NCBI GenBank assembly: GCA_008638375.1
Contig: CM018035.1
Location: forward strand, 36,574,824-36,638,823
DNA: 64,000 bases
Source: Nyssa sinensis
Taxonomy: Eukaryota > Streptophyta > Magnoliopsida > Cornales > Nyssaceae
Reading direction: 5' to 3'
The translations under genes and the position numbers were made by a program. Positions 10,233-22,050 of the stretch are shown piece by piece; the first letter of the stretch is position 1; the number at the start of each line of letters is the position of its first letter. The notes beneath the pieces are model-generated. The model was not told the origin of the DNA, ran no database searches, and worked only from the letters and a program-made list of their open reading frames with translations.

Positions 10233-11180
10233 GAATATGTTCGGAAGTGCAACAAATGCCAGAGATTTGCGCCGTACCAACATCAGCCTCATCATGAGCT
10301 TATCCCGATTCCTAGCCCTTGGCCCTTTGCTCAGTGGGGGATGGACATCGTGGGTCCATTACCAAGGGCCCCTCCGAACAGGAAATATCTCTTGGTGGCC
10401 ATCGACTACTTCTCTAAATGGGCCGAAGCCGAGCCTTTAACACATATCACAGAAAAGGAAGTTGAGAGCTTCACTTGGAAGAACATTGTGTGCAGGTTCG
10501 GCATACCACGTGTAATTATCTCGGACAATGGGACACAATTCACTGGTAAAGGCTTCAAGGCATTCTGCGAAAATCTCAACATCAGGCAACACTTTGCCTC
10601 TCCAGGCCATCCACAAGCAAATGGGCAAGCAGAGGTCACCAACCCAACAATCCTTGACGGGTTAAAGAAAAGGTCGGAACAGGCCAAAGGGAAGTGGGCA
10701 GAAGAACTCCCTGGGGTTCTTTGGGCCTACAGAACAACCAGAAGAACTCCCACCTCAGAAACTCCCTTCTCACTAGCCTATGGAACTGAAGTAGTAATTC
10801 CGGTTGAGATCGGTATGCCAACCCTGAGGACTGAGGCCTTTGAGCAAGAATCCAATGATCAGCAGCTGATGGAAAACTTGGATTTGCTCGAAGAGAGAAG
10901 GGATCAAGCCAGCATCAAGATGGAAGCCTACCAACAGAGAATGGTTAACAAATCCAAGGTAGGACTCAAGGCAGTCAGCTTTCAAGTTGGAGACTTCGTC
11001 TTAAGAAGAGTCTTTCAAAATACCAAGGATCCCACCATGGGAAAGTTGTCACCAAACTGGGAAGGCCCCTACAAAGTAACAAAGGTTGTTCGGCCTACCA
11101 CCTACTGGCTAGAAGACATGATTGGGAAGACTGTTCCTAGGCCATGGAATGTGGAACACTTACGAAAGTATTATCAGTAG
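10233..11180 (+). CDS. int: Integrase (C-terminal part), Tat lineage, cut by element A
   Basis: Joins element cDNA to chromosomal DNA. Counting from the first residue after the A insertion, the last CxxC of the zinc-binding region (KCNKCQRF) is at 6-9. The catalytic core follows: Asp38 in GMDIVGPLP, Asp98 in SDNGTQF and Glu134 in GQAEVTN, i.e. a DD35E triad. The run VTNPTILDGLKKR and the end WNVEHLRKYYQ are typical of the Tat lineage. The frame is open to its stop at 11180, so T was probably intact when A landed. The N-terminal zinc half and the rest of pol are upstream of A and outside the window. Confidence 0.93.
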   Translation, partial: EYVRKCNKCQRFAPYQHQPHHELIPIPSPWPFAQWGMDIVGPLPRAPPNRKYLLVAIDYFSKWAEAEPLTHITEKEVESFTWKNIVCRFGIPRVIISDNGTQFTGKGFKAFCENLNIRQHFASPGHPQANGQAEVTNPTILDGLKKRSEQAKGKWAEELPGVLWAYRTTRRTPTSETPFSLAYGTEVVIPVEIGMPTLRTEAFEQESNDQQLMENLDLLEERRDQASIKMEAYQQRMVNKSKVGLKAVSFQVGDFVLRRVFQNTKDPTMGKLSPNWEGPYKVTKVVRPTTYWLEDMIGKTVPRPWNVEHLRKYYQ

Positions 11181-11199
11181 AGAGGTTTTCTTTTACTTC

Positions 11200-11760
11200 C
11201 ATAAAATGTTCATCTATAAATGCACATGCCTCCAGAGCCTGGTCCATAAATGTACAAGTCTTAGTACTTGGTCCATCTATAAATGCACAGGCCTCCAGAG
11301 CCTGGTCCATAAATGTACAAGTCTCAGTACTTGGTCCATTTATAAATGCACAGGCCTCTAGAGCCTGGTCCATAAATGTACAAGTCTCAGTACTTGGTCC
11401 ATCTATTAAATGCACAGGCCTCCAGAGCCTGGTCCATAAATGTACAAGTCTTCGTACTTGGTCCATCTATTAATGCACAGGCCTCCAGAGCCTGGTCCAT
11501 AAATGTACAAGTCTTCGTACTTGGTCCATCTATAAATGCACAGGCCTCCAGAGCCTAGTCCATAAATGTATAAGTCTCAGTACTTGGTCCATCTATTAAA
11601 TGCACAGGCCTCCAGAGCCTGGTCCATAAATGTACAAGTCTTCATACTTGGTCCATCTATAAATGCACAGGCCTCTAGAGCCTGATCCATAATATGCAGG
11701 TCTTAAATACTTGGTCCATTTTTCTAAATACGTAGGCCTCCAGAGCCTGGACCACCCTAA
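11200..11760 (+). repeat. Minisatellite, ~63-bp unit, 3' region of T
   Basis: About eight units, each with GCCTCCAGAGCCTGGTCC, then ATAAATGTACAAGTCT and a TACTTGGTCCAT segment. Periods are 63-64 bp. The array degrades toward 11760. Such arrays after pol are a known trait of Tat/Ogre-type elements and a source of satellites. Confidence 0.9.
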
Positions 11761-13620
11761 TGCACAGCCCTTCCGAGCCTGGTCCATCCTCAATTAGCAG
11801 ATTCTATGATCCAGTCCATCCAAAGATAGAAGTTCCGGGCATCTACAAACTAAAGTTTCCTAGATCGGAACACCTCAGATCTAAAATTTATATTATTTGG
11901 CTTATCTATCAAGCAAGCAACAAGTACTATGATACCGATCAGGAGTGAAGTACTTTAATTCAAGAACTTTTTCAAGTTTCTTTGATCTATTCTTAGAACA
12001 TTCATACATCAGAAGTGCACGAGAAAGTGTTTTAAATGCAAAAAAGCACAATCGAATACAAAGACATCATATCTGAGAAAAAGAGACTCAATTTTATTGA
12101 TAAATCAGAAGATTTACATCAGTACAAACACATCATTACAGAAGCTACTATAGAAGCTATTACAGAAGCTACTACAGAAGCTATTACAAAAGCTATTACA
12201 GAAGCTACAATTCTCAACATATTGGCTTTTCTTCACGGGATGATAAAGGGGCACAGGATCCAAAACTTCCATTACCGCCGCCGCCGGCTCCATTTGAAAG
12301 GAAGGGGCCCTAAACCCCAATCTGCATCAAGGAGCGCCCAGGCCATTTCATCATCATCATCATCAATTCCATGACCAACAGATGATGAGGGCTCTAGGCC
12401 TCAAGAGACTTTTCGTTCTCCACCTTTGTAATCGGCATGACACCCCAGCAGATTGAAGCAAGGGTCTCTGCCAAGTCACAAGGGGGAGGAGACAGCCCAC
12501 ATTCATCTCCCTCAAAGCAGTTGTCACACCCCGGCCAATTGGAGCGAGGATCTCTGACAAGACATGAGGAAGAGGAGGCAACTCACCCTCGTCTTCATCA
12601 CCAACGCTCCAGGCCTCGGTTGAATCAAGGAGGGGCCACCACCAATCGGAGGAATCTCGACCGGATGCCAAAGGAAACAAGAAGACTTGTGCCTCCTTCA
12701 ATCCTTCCTTGGAGACTGAAAATAGGGGAAGGTTAACTCTCGGCCACAGTTGAATCATTCCTAACTCAGGCAAGGAATCATCCATCATCTCCGGACGAGT
12801 GGCAAAACTCCGGCAGCATATAAAATCTCTCTTACAAACAAATCGGGGAGCAAAAGGGTTGAGCGCAACCGTATGCCCTCGTTTCCATATATATAGACAC
12901 TGGAAATCCAAAGGTCACCCAACTGAACCGTCGCAACGGTGAAAAAGAGAGTGGCCTCGAAAATCCCAAATGACAATCGAATAAATAAACAGTGCTTTAA
13001 ATGCGCCTTTTCGATATACCAAGAGACAAGGTACAGAACTCTCTAGACAGAGACCACAGTCCAGCACTGAAGCTCCCGAATTGACAGAGAGGGGAACAAA
13101 GTCTAAGTGTACAGACCCCCTATTCAAGATTCAGATCTTCCAATCTTAACTATTTAATAACAGGCCAGTCATATGACAACGGCCAAACAGCTCGGATATA
13201 TCCCGATCCTGAGTACTCGAACACAGTATGCCGAGCATCATAACTACAAGCACAAGCTGCCTAGTTATTTTCACAAGCTCTTGATTCAGAGCAGTTTATC
13301 TCAGAGCCCTACAGAAGCCTAGTCCCACTCTATCAGGCTCTGTCTATCTGGTTATATTTACTTTCCTGTCTTATTATAATAAGACAGTTGAAATTAATCT
13401 ACATTCACTATTCAGTGACAAGTATCGAAGTTCAGAAAGCGACTACTGATTGCTGGACAGTTGATCTAACATACAAAAGGCTCAGAGCAGCCACACTTAT
13501 GACAAAATTGCACAGGAGGAAAGAACGCAAGCAGAATCTGAAGGAAAGTCAATTTTATTGATCGGAAGAATACATTCATTACATCAAAAAGAAGTAGCAA
13601 AAATAAAAACCCATAAAGCC
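11761..13620. other. Non-coding spacer of T
   Basis: Lies between the minisatellite and the antisense ORF. It holds a short array of 15-bp units around GAAGCTATTACA (about 12139-12213) and a CATCAT run near 12350. A minus-strand open frame (12791-12363, about 142 codons from MMDDSLPELG) lies downstream of a minus-strand TATATATA near 12890; I do not recognise its product and cannot say that it is real. Nothing else is visible. Confidence 0.5.
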
Positions 13621-15555
13621 TCAAGACTTCCCAGAAGGGCCTGCGTCCTCTTCCAAATTAAGGGCAGTAGCCCCAGCCATCTTGTCCGGATCAGGACGAG
13701 ATGAGGTAGGTTTAGGGGGAACGATTGATAAAACATCAAAACCTGGGAACTGAATCTGGAATCTAGTTCGGAAGCTTTCAAAACCGAACCGGATCAGGTC
13801 ATCACCCATCTGTTCAACTTCATCTTTCAATACCATCTCAGTCTCAGCCCTGGCATGATCAACTGCCTCCTGAACCTTCTGATCGAAGGAACTTCGGAGA
13901 TTAACCAACTCCGCCTGAAACCCCTCAACCTTCTGAGCATATATGTCCCTCTCAGACTCTGCCACAGTAAGGTTGGTGGTAGCTTCCTTCAGACCCTCCT
14001 CCGCAGTCTGAACCTTGGATCGGGCTGTTCCGAGCTCCAGCCTCATCTCATCCATCTCGGCCCTCAGTTTCTCGGCCTCCTCAAGGCCCATGGGGGTCAC
14101 CATCAGAGCAACCAAGCTATGCATGCTCTACGCAAAGCAAGACAGACAGTTTAGATTGAGCGAATAGACAAACAGAAAAGTCAAGAAAAAGCTTCAGAAG
14201 TTACCCTCATCTGGAGATTCATCATCTCAGTCATCAGCTTGGGGGGGTCATCCCCTCTGTATCGGTGTGGGCCATGAGCCCATATTTGATCAAATGCCCT
14301 CTTGGCAATCTGATAGTCTGGCTCATTAAACGGCTCGGACGGTGCAGCAAGTGCTTTCCCCTTCCTAGTCCTCCTGCTCGGACCAGAAGAGGCAGGAAGA
14401 GCAGCCGAAATAGGGACGGCAGGTTCGGCCTCCTTCTCAGCCTCGGCAGGGGCTGGCTCGGGAGAGCCGAAAATCAACCTCCTCATTTTTACTTCAAGGG
14501 GGGCATTAGGCTCAGCTCGGGAGGAAGACTCCCCCACCACTAGGGCCTCCGGCACAGCCCATTTCGTCGTCAGCCTCTTCTTAAGCTCTGCAAAACGGAC
14601 AGCCATCAGGTTCTCCGGAGTCACAATGATAGAATGAGCCCGGTTAGAAGTCAAAAGCAACACTCGGTACTAATCTCGTAGTGCTTTAGTAAAATCGGGC
14701 CTCTTCCAAGCACTCCTGACTGCACAAGAAGTAAGGAGCGATATATCAGTTTATCATTTCTAAAGGCATAAACAAAACTAAAGCAAACCTAAGGGAATAA
14801 GCCTTACCCTTACGACCCGTAGCACGAGGGAATGGCGAGGCTTCTCCTTCCTGGAAGTCTTCATGCTCCCATCCTCCTCCGACGAAGAAGTACCACTTCT
14901 TCCACGTTTTGTTGGACGTAGGAACGGAGGACAGGGGTCGGAACCCCTTCTCAAAGGACATATAAAAAAGGCCTTCTGCCTGTTTGAACTTCAGATCCAT
15001 ATTGCTACGGATCAATTCCAGGGACACATCCACCTTATTCTGGTGTCCCAATACGATGAACCCTAGAAGCTGCCGCCAGCTATTAAGGTTCAGGTCGGCA
15101 GGGCAGAGCTTGTACCAACAAAAGAATTGCCTGACTAAATCCGGCAATGGGAGTCTCAAGCCCATTTCGAACCAGGAAAGGTAAACACAAATCTCCCCGG
15201 CTTCAACATTTTGGGGACGATCCATGGGGTCTGGCACTCTACAGGTCACGTTCGGGGGAAAATTATATTTTGCCCTCCACTCGTCCAGAAGGCTCTGAGT
15301 GATAGCACTCTCACCCTCTTCTCTATGAGAAGACCTGCCAGAGGTCTCCCCAGCCCTGTCTCGGGGCTCTTCAAAAGCATCGACTATCCTAACCCCAGGA
15401 CTAAGGGGAGGTTCAACAGGCCTCTCCCCAATATCTTCGAAAGCAGGGTTACCTACATCTTCCATAAGAGACGGAACAGCCATCTCAGAAGGGTTTCCCA
15501 CTCCCTCATTCACAATTGGGGATTCAGAAGAAGCAGACATTATTCTCGAATTCAA
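13621..15555 (-). pseudogene. Antisense ORF of T, predicted three exons, one in-frame stop
   Basis: Predicted exons: 15555-14808, 14719-14205, 14127-13621, about 589 codons. Both introns (88 and 77 bp) have GT...AG ends and keep the frame. Exon 1 holds a segment around GLRLPLPDLVRQFF and NLNSWRQLLGF that fits the domain called putative gypsy-type transposon (Transposase_28), known from antisense ORFs of Tat elements. Exon 3 starts with a long coiled-coil region (LEEAEKLRAEMDEMRLELG) and ends GPSGKS. A TAG (14672-14670) in exon 2 breaks the frame; neighbouring bases suggest it came from a Trp codon TGG. The function of this protein family is unknown. Confidence 0.75.
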
Positions 15556-15709
15556 GAAGAAAGAAGCAAGAGAAAAGGGAAAATCAGTCGAACCTGTTCT
15601 AACTCAGGAAGTCAGTATTCTTCAAGGTCGCACAGACCAACAATGGCGGATGAAATCTTCTAGCATAGTGAAAATGACAGGGAAAAGGTTATTTCAAAAT
15701 CTTACCCCG

Positions 15710-15717
15710 TATTTATA
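15710..15717 (-). promoter_or_regulatory. TATA box for the antisense ORF of T
   Basis: TATAAATA on the minus strand, about 155 bp upstream of the ORF start at 15555. This fits an independent Pol II promoter for the antisense gene. No transcript evidence is available. Confidence 0.55.
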
Positions 15718-15945
15718 AGCACAGTATCAGAAGGGACCCACCAAGCCCAAACGCCATGACGGTTCGGAACAATGATGATTTCGGGAAACCCAACTATCGG
15801 CCAATACAAATAATGACCTTGAAAAGACCTAATCTCTGGCTGCGCAATAAATGGCACCCCAATAGTTGCCTTGAAAGGCGAATAGGCAGGACACATGACT
15901 CTCCGAGAAAGGCTTAGCCCTAGTTGCTTGCTAGCATCGAACTAG

Positions 15946-15960
15946 GACTTGGGGGGGAAG
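15946..15960 (+). other. Polypurine tract of T
   Basis: GACTTGGGGGGGAAG just before the 3' LTR; the G-run is typical of Tat-lineage primers for plus-strand DNA. Confidence 0.7.
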
Positions 15961-15964
15961 TAAC

Positions 15965-16510
15965 TGATATACCAAAAAAGAGCAGGCCAATCAGCATTTG
16001 ACACATCAGCACAAAAGGTCGGAAGTGACCGAACTTATACCTTCAGAGCATATATATCAAGATAAGGGTCTCAGAACTTGTCATAGGGTCCAGATCAACA
16101 CTCCAGACCTCGTCACCGCCTTAGCGGATGCCAAGCAGGGAATAAAGAAACAGTCTTCGACAAGGAGACAGTCTTTAAACAAGGAAACAGTCTTCAACAA
16201 GGGAACTACCATCTATGGTTATCTCTATGCAATACTCCACAAGGTAACTGCAATCTCCAATGATCAAATCCCTATATTCATGGCATCAAATCCTAATCAA
16301 CTTGGGAAGGCCACGGTCTATAAATTAAACTCTAAAGGTACGCTTTATTTTTATGCTCATTCTTTGGCTTTCAATACAGTCTTTCAATTCTTTTACTTAC
16401 TTAAGCATCGGAGCGGCTACCGCCGGAGCCAATCCGGTGGTCCTCTGATCATCTTTCTGAGTGTTCTACAGGTCACGGAGTCCATACTTATTGCGAGCCG
16501 AAAAGTGCAG

Positions 16511-16515
<5 letters not shown>
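15965..16515 (+). repeat. 3' LTR of T (about 550 bp)
   Basis: Probable start TGATATACC, a few bases after the polypurine tract; probable end GCAGCATCA before the AT repeat. The GAGCATCGGAGCGGC-like segment (here AAGCATCGGAGCGGC, about 16404) and following CCGGAGCC match the usual U5 of Tat LTRs. Exact ends are uncertain by a few bases because the 5' LTR is not in the window. Confidence 0.65.

Positions 16516-16549
<34 letters not shown>
16514..16549. repeat. (TA)n microsatellite
   Basis: About 18 uninterrupted AT units at the junction of T and G; presumably part of LTR G and the target of T. The target duplicate cannot be told from the repeat. Confidence 0.9.
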
Positions 16550-16551
<2 letters not shown>

Positions 16552-17019
16552 ACACTTATACACATACATGTATCAATATAGGTATATATTTATACATGTA
16601 TTTTTTTGGCGCTTATTTCCGTACTCCGATATATTTTACTGTATTGAACATTTTCATTCCATAAAATTTTACTTTATGGAATGGCAACAAATTTAACATA
16701 AAGTTGGGGCTCAGTATCATTATTATTTATTTTGCCAATATTAGGTCCCCGTTCGTGTCTTATATTATATTCATATTATTTTCATAATTAATTCTTCGTA
16801 TCGGTCCCATGTATCCATCCCGACACTCGGTTGACCAGGTTGTCAATTTCTCAAGCATACACCATCTTTGGTGTTTTGGATTAATTTCAAATCTTAGGAA
16901 AATTAAGCCTGTCATGGCGTACTATATTTTGAGCTATTTCGAATCATTAACATTACATAACCTAATTTTATTAGGTCGAGGTGTTGTTTTAATTACATTG
17001 GATTTTTTGGGATATTACA
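16516..17019 (-). repeat. LTR G, 5' part (minus strand)
   Basis: On the minus strand it starts TGTAATATCCC at 17019, directly after the C reading frame ...VVRD. The target duplicate on the C side is TCTCG (17020-17024, plus strand). The rest of G must lie left of T, outside the window. It does not closely match the other LTRs after its first bases. Confidence 0.6.
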
Positions 17020-18545
17020 TCTCGCACCACTGATGGTAACTCCCCATGGACACCACTGTCATCATCTAATACCCAACTGGAAAAAATGCACTTAAGCTCT
17101 CCAAGATCACGTGAGTCTAAGGGTTGTGGAGTAGTCAGGTCGCTCATATCCCCCATGAAATAGAAGCAATCTCCCTCGGGAGTACAAGTCGTCACTCTCC
17201 ATTATTAGAAATCTATGGTAGCTCGGTAGGTATACAACCAATCCATGCCCGAAATAAGGTTGAATCTAGTCATTTCTAGCACAATAAAATAGAAGACAAA
17301 ATAATGATATGCTATCTCAATCTCACATGAGTGACAAACTCTCCTAAGAACCACTCTGCCCCTAATTGGTGTCTCTACCCGAAGTAGATGATCTAGAATG
17401 TCCACATCCAAGCCAAATGCTAAGGAAAATGATGTAAAAATAAATGAATGTGAAGAACCTAAATCAATTAGAACGGTAGCCCATGAGTTAAACACCAAAA
17501 TAGTACCTCTAAGGACTGATGGCCTTATAGAAGACTCAGATGTTATAACCGCATACATTCTCCCATGAGTCTATGAATGATCTTGTTGTCCAATGTCCCT
17601 CTATAAAGTCTATGGAACAACCATTGATGAAGAGGCCCCTTGAGCGGGCCTAGAACTCTAGGATGAGAAGACAAGTACTAGTGGAAGAAGTGGGCGTAGA
17701 AACTTTAGCGCAACTAAATAGTCTAAGATGGGAATGACTGTTGATATCTAGAGGAATCCTAAGCTCCTTTTGCTACAGTGCACTAACGTACTGTGTGTCC
17801 CAGCTGGCCACACTAATAACAAGTAATGTTCTTGCCCTAGCTCTATGACTGTCCTCTACTCCGTGTCTAACTCTGGCCCTTACCTTGAACTTGTCCTCTA
17901 CCTTGTGCTTGTGTCTACACTCTCTATGGATAATCTACCCTATGATGTATTGTGTGTCCCGACTGGCCACACTAATAACAAATAATGTTCTTGCCCCGGC
18001 TCTATGACTGTCCTCTACTCCGTGTCTAACTCTAGCCCTTACCTTGAACTTGTCCTCTACCTTGTGGTTGTGTCTACACTCTCTATGGATAACTTGCACT
18101 ATGATGCCCAGTTTTTTTATAATAACAATTGATCTCCCTTTGTGGGTTCCTTCTTGGAGCTAAAAATGACAAAGGTGCAAGGTGTTGTTGATGATGCGTC
18201 TGTCCCTACAAATATGACATGGCCTCTCTCTGTCTATTCCTATCATTTCTTTTAAGATAAGAGCTGAAATTGGCCCCTCTAAATTGATGTCGAGCATCAC
18301 AAATCCTCCTGGTATCCTTCCTCTCTGCCTCAATTAACAATGCTCACTCCACTGCCTCATAGCACACTTGGATCTTGAGTGGAACTACCTTAGACCAAAT
18401 AGAAGGCCTAAGTCCTAACTTGAAGGTATGGGCCTTGTCAGCCTTATCTATAACAACTCTTGGTACATACCATGACAATACAGAAAATCGAGACTGATAT
18501 TGGGCCACAGTCATGTCACCTTGATATAAGTGAAGGAACACTTGT
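17020..18545 (-). pseudogene. Element C: Gag-protease-polymerase fragment, dead
   Basis: Minus strand. 18541-18344 encodes Gag (GDMTVAQYQSRFSVLS, then FKLGLRPSIWSKVVPL). Two zinc-knuckle copies follow (17792-18109). 17558-17205 is an aspartic protease: VLIDLGSSHSFI, where the usual active-site DSG or DTG reads DLG, and further on GMDWL. 17195-17020 is the linker to reverse transcriptase (TPEGDCFYFMGD, then GELPSVVRD) and stops where LTR G was inserted. Several stop codons and the changed active site show it is inactive. LTR D cuts the gag at 18545 (target duplicate CTTGT, 18541-18545). Confidence 0.85.
17792..18109 (-). repeat. In-frame 159-bp tandem duplication of the zinc knuckle in C
   Basis: Units 17792-17950 and 17951-18109 are about 93% alike. 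Each encodes a knuckle of the form CY*CGQxGHT, with the same TAG stop in both copies. Confidence 0.8.
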
Positions 18546-19272
18546 TGTCACGACCCAGAATCCACCCTGTGCGGATTTGGTATCGCGACACCGGTCCGAC
18601 CCAATTACCGAACCCAATACATTCCTTTTTCATTTTTAAATTTTAACATTTATATGTGAGTCTTAGTAACATGCCAACAACAATCTAATAAACAGCGGAA
18701 GACTTAATAAATTTTTCATTTATAATACTAAAGTTCATATAATTATACAGACCCAAAAACTCCAAATACAACTACCCCCAGGACGTGGGGTGATGGGAGA
18801 ACATAGGACAAATACTATACTTTACTACCAAAATAATCCGTGCAGCAACCCTACGCCTGTTCGGGATTCTGATCCCTACTTTCAAACTATGGCGTCCTTA
18901 CTTGAAATAATCAAAGTATCTGTATGAGCTATAAAAACTCAGTAAGTAAATCCCTTTGCTCTATCAGGGCAAGTCCACATAAAGGGGTTCACAGAACAAG
19001 AAACACAGTTTATAGCAATATGATAACCAATCAAGAAGATACGATGTTAACAACAGTAAGTCACATCACATGATAATAACAACAACAAATATCCAACAAT
19101 ATCATGTACATAAATCATCAACAGGTATCTGGCCTAACCAGTAAATGTAATGCCACAATAGATAACTGTCCAATGTTAGGGATGCTTTATACAATCGTAT
19201 GTCCATTTATTAGGAACATAATATGCTTAACCAAATGAATGCAACAATGTATAGAATGATTTCCATAGTCTG
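18546..19272 (-). repeat. LTR D, 3'-end part (minus strand)
   Basis: Starts on the plus strand as TGTCACGACCCAGAATCC, the reverse complement of an LTR end. Closely similar (roughly 90%) to 37253-37680, the 5' LTR of E. Inserted in the gag of C and interrupted by H. Confidence 0.8.
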
Positions 19273-21200
19273 TGTCACGACTCAAAACCCGTCCTATGCG
19301 GATCCCGAATCGCGACCGCCGCCCTTCGACCGAGGCCTTAGGGCAAGGCGAAACATAAGCAACGGTATCGAATAGATGTGCGACACGTGGTTGCGGAAGC
19401 GCGAAAACTTTTTCTTTTCTTTTCTTATTTTAAAAATTGCACATCCGTCCGGTACTGCCGCTCTTTGCATTGCGGTACACATGATCATACATTCAGAACG
19501 TAAATAACATTCTAAAGATTTATACACAATACATATTCATTTGTTCTTCAAAACTTAACTACATAATATACATAACCAAAAAATGACTAACTACTAGTCC
19601 GAGCGCTTTTCCACATCTGCAAGTCCTGCAATAACTTCCTACGCCCTTTCACAAAATGAGCATAGATTATACACTTTCTTCATCAAAATCAGAACTTGCC
19701 TCCTGACACCTGAAAGGGGGGTCCAAATAAAATCCGGGTAAGCTAATCTAAGCTTGTGAGTATTCCTGCATTTGTCATGGGGTTTTCAACTGGCAGTGGT
19801 TTAGCACATGAAAGTTTATAAAATACTCACCACCAATTGCTCGTACATTCAAAATACAGAATATATGCATTCTTCATAAGAATAGCTTTAAAACATTTAA
19901 AGTGTTTAAGCTAAACACACATTTTTTCGATAGAGTATATGCATTTTAAAATATGCATAATAAAATGGGGGTAAAACCTGCTTCCAACTTTAATAGTATG
20001 ACTTCAAATGATAGCTTAAAAACATTTATAGTTATCAAGCCAAATACACATTTCTTCAATGGAATATATGCATTTCAAAGCATATAAACGTACATAATAA
20101 AATGGGGGTAAAAACCTGCTTCCATTTCCAAAAGTGTTTGTCATCTTTTCTCTTTGGTTAGGTGGAATCTGTTTCGAACCAGACTCCCGTTTTACTGCAA
20201 TGCTACAATAGGAGATATCTCATTGCCTGGGGGATTAGATCCTTTTACCGGGCATTTCAACAGTCGTATCCCGAAGGATTTCAACCTCACATGGGGTGCT
20301 TATGCACATTTGGATGCCTTTTTAATGAGCATCGAAATACTGCTTCTTCAATAAATGCTTTTCAAAAACATTTACAATATGACTTCTTCAAACATATGCA
20401 TTTATAGCATTTGAAATATGATTTCTTCAATAGGTGCTTTATGAGCATTTAAAATATGACTTCTGAAAAAGAAACTTCAGAATATGTAGACATGTCAACT
20501 ACTTTTAGAGAAGACAGTAATAGAAATTATTCATTGAGCATGTCATAACAAGATTTATAAGAGCAAAATCTTTAAAACATGAATCACGAAATATTGAATT
20601 TAATACTCAATACTTCAAATCTTTTGGAATTTAAAACATCTTTAAATCCATGGAGTTAAATTGCCACTTCAAATACATGGTTACTCATCTTATACTCCAA
20701 GCTCGGCGTTTACTACGACGCCTTCCCTTTTCTTTTTGTAGTTCCTAAAACAATTCATAACAATTTATTAACTTCATTGGTACTTCAATATCTTCTATTG
20801 ATGTCCCTACTTTATGCTTAGATCGTATTAAACTCTAACTTTAACATTAAGTATTATCTTTTTAATATATACTCTTTTGGTAGTTCCATCACTTTGTAAG
20901 GTTTGATTTTTATACTTTTAATATTTGCGTATCATATTTTTCCGTACTTCATTTCATAATGCGGACCCTACCGTTGAGTCTGGAACGTAGAAGAAAGTTA
21001 ATTTAGACCTTCACGGATTTTCATTTGATTTTAGGGGCACTAGGGGTAATTTGATCATTTTATACCTTAACGCGTCTTAATTTTTTAGAGTCCCGTCTCG
21101 TGAAACGGACCCCACCATTGGGTTCAGAACGTCCAAAATAGTCAAAATACACTATTCGTTTATTGTATTTGGACTTCATTTGCCCTATTTAGGGCTAGGG
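19273..21200 (-). repeat. 3' LTR of H, right half only
   Basis: Contains the LTR end, the predicted acceptor CCCCCCTTTCAG (near 19720), the KGKAS-like exon tail (near 20725) and two copies of the shared ~145-bp module (20950-21190), all on the minus strand. Confidence 0.75.
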
Positions 21201-21671
21201 GCATTATTTTTATTCCCTTGCGTGTTCATCATTGCTTCTATTACAAGAGAACAACATTTGTTAGTTTATCCTCATGTATCGTAATATACATAGTTATAGT
21301 CATTTTCCTAGTGATTAAGGATGTGAACTTCGATTCATCATTTTCAGATAGAGAGTAAATTAACTAGTATCACTACTTACTTCTAATTCCCTAACGTACT
21401 ATTGCTAATTCCTTACGTCATATACTAGATTTATGCCTTCCTACAGTTTAGGGTTTCCATGATCAAGTTGGATAAGGTAGCACTGTGTGTTTCTCAGTTA
21501 CCCTAGTTACATGATAAGGCGGTCGTTCCTCACCGGTAACAGAGGTCCTGATAGCACATCAGTGACTGTCAAATTCCTCTCTTTCTCTTTTAACCATTTA
21601 CAGTCACAGTTATCCACTTTCCTAATTTATGTTCACTTCTAATCTTCAGGCTCATTTTCTTCTACTTTACT

Positions 21672-21930
21672 GCAGGTCCCATACCCTGCCTTCCTATTAC
21701 ATACTTTAAAATACCTACTTCATGTTACTACGGGTCTCATACCCCGTCTTCTCATCACATTATTTGCTTTACATCTGTACTTCATGCAACGCAGGTCCCA
21801 GACCCTGCCTTCACATTACATCATTTACTTCACATCTCTACTTCCCACCACGCGAGTCCCATACCTCGCCTTCATATCAAGTCATTCACTTCACATATCT
21901 ATTTCCTATAACGCGAGTCCCATACCTAGC
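21672..21930 (-). repeat. Leader hairpin array of H (five units)
   Basis: Units at 21913, 21852, 21791, 21730 and 21672 (minus strand). Stems, read 5' to 3': GCTAG/CTCGC (one mismatch), GCGAG/CTCGC, GCAGG/CCTGC, ACGGG/CCCGT, GCAGG/CCTGC. Period about 60 bp. The ACGGG/CCCGT pair is unique to H. Confidence 0.7.
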
Positions 21931-22031
21931 CTTTATTTGCTTCACATTTCTTAGGTAGCCTAGAACCTACCTAACTCATAGTTCTATTCTAATTCTTCTC
22001 ATGTCACTAAGTTTGTTCAAGTTAACCTAGT

Positions 22032-22043
22032 GCTCTGATACCA
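22032..22043 (-). other. Primer binding site of H
   Basis: TGGTATCAGAGC on the minus strand. It is preceded not by an LTR end but by sequence from about 1.2 kb into the LTR, marking the deletion junction. Confidence 0.85.
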
Positions 22044-22050
22044 CTCTATC

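Larger units (their letters stand above)
10233..16515 (+). mobile_element. Element T: Tat-lineage Ty3/gypsy retrotransposon, 3' part
   Basis: Order: integrase C-terminal two thirds (10233-11180), 3' minisatellite (11200-11760), a stretch with an antisense ORF (13621-15555), polypurine tract (15946-15960) and a 3' LTR (about 15965-16515). This layout, with tandem repeats after pol and an antisense ORF before the LTR, is typical of Tat/Retand-type elements. The 5' part lies left of the window, beyond inserted element A. T appears to sit in an AT microsatellite of LTR G. Confidence 0.85.

Noticed and set aside
11137..11473. Repetitive proteins on both strands over the T minisatellite
   Set aside because: The unit length of 63 bp is divisible by three, so all frames without a stop stay open; no coding signal.
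12363..12791. Second antisense gene of T
   Set aside because: Open frame with a TATA-like run upstream, but no recognisable domain and a composition typical of a chance frame; kept only as a note in the spacer entry.
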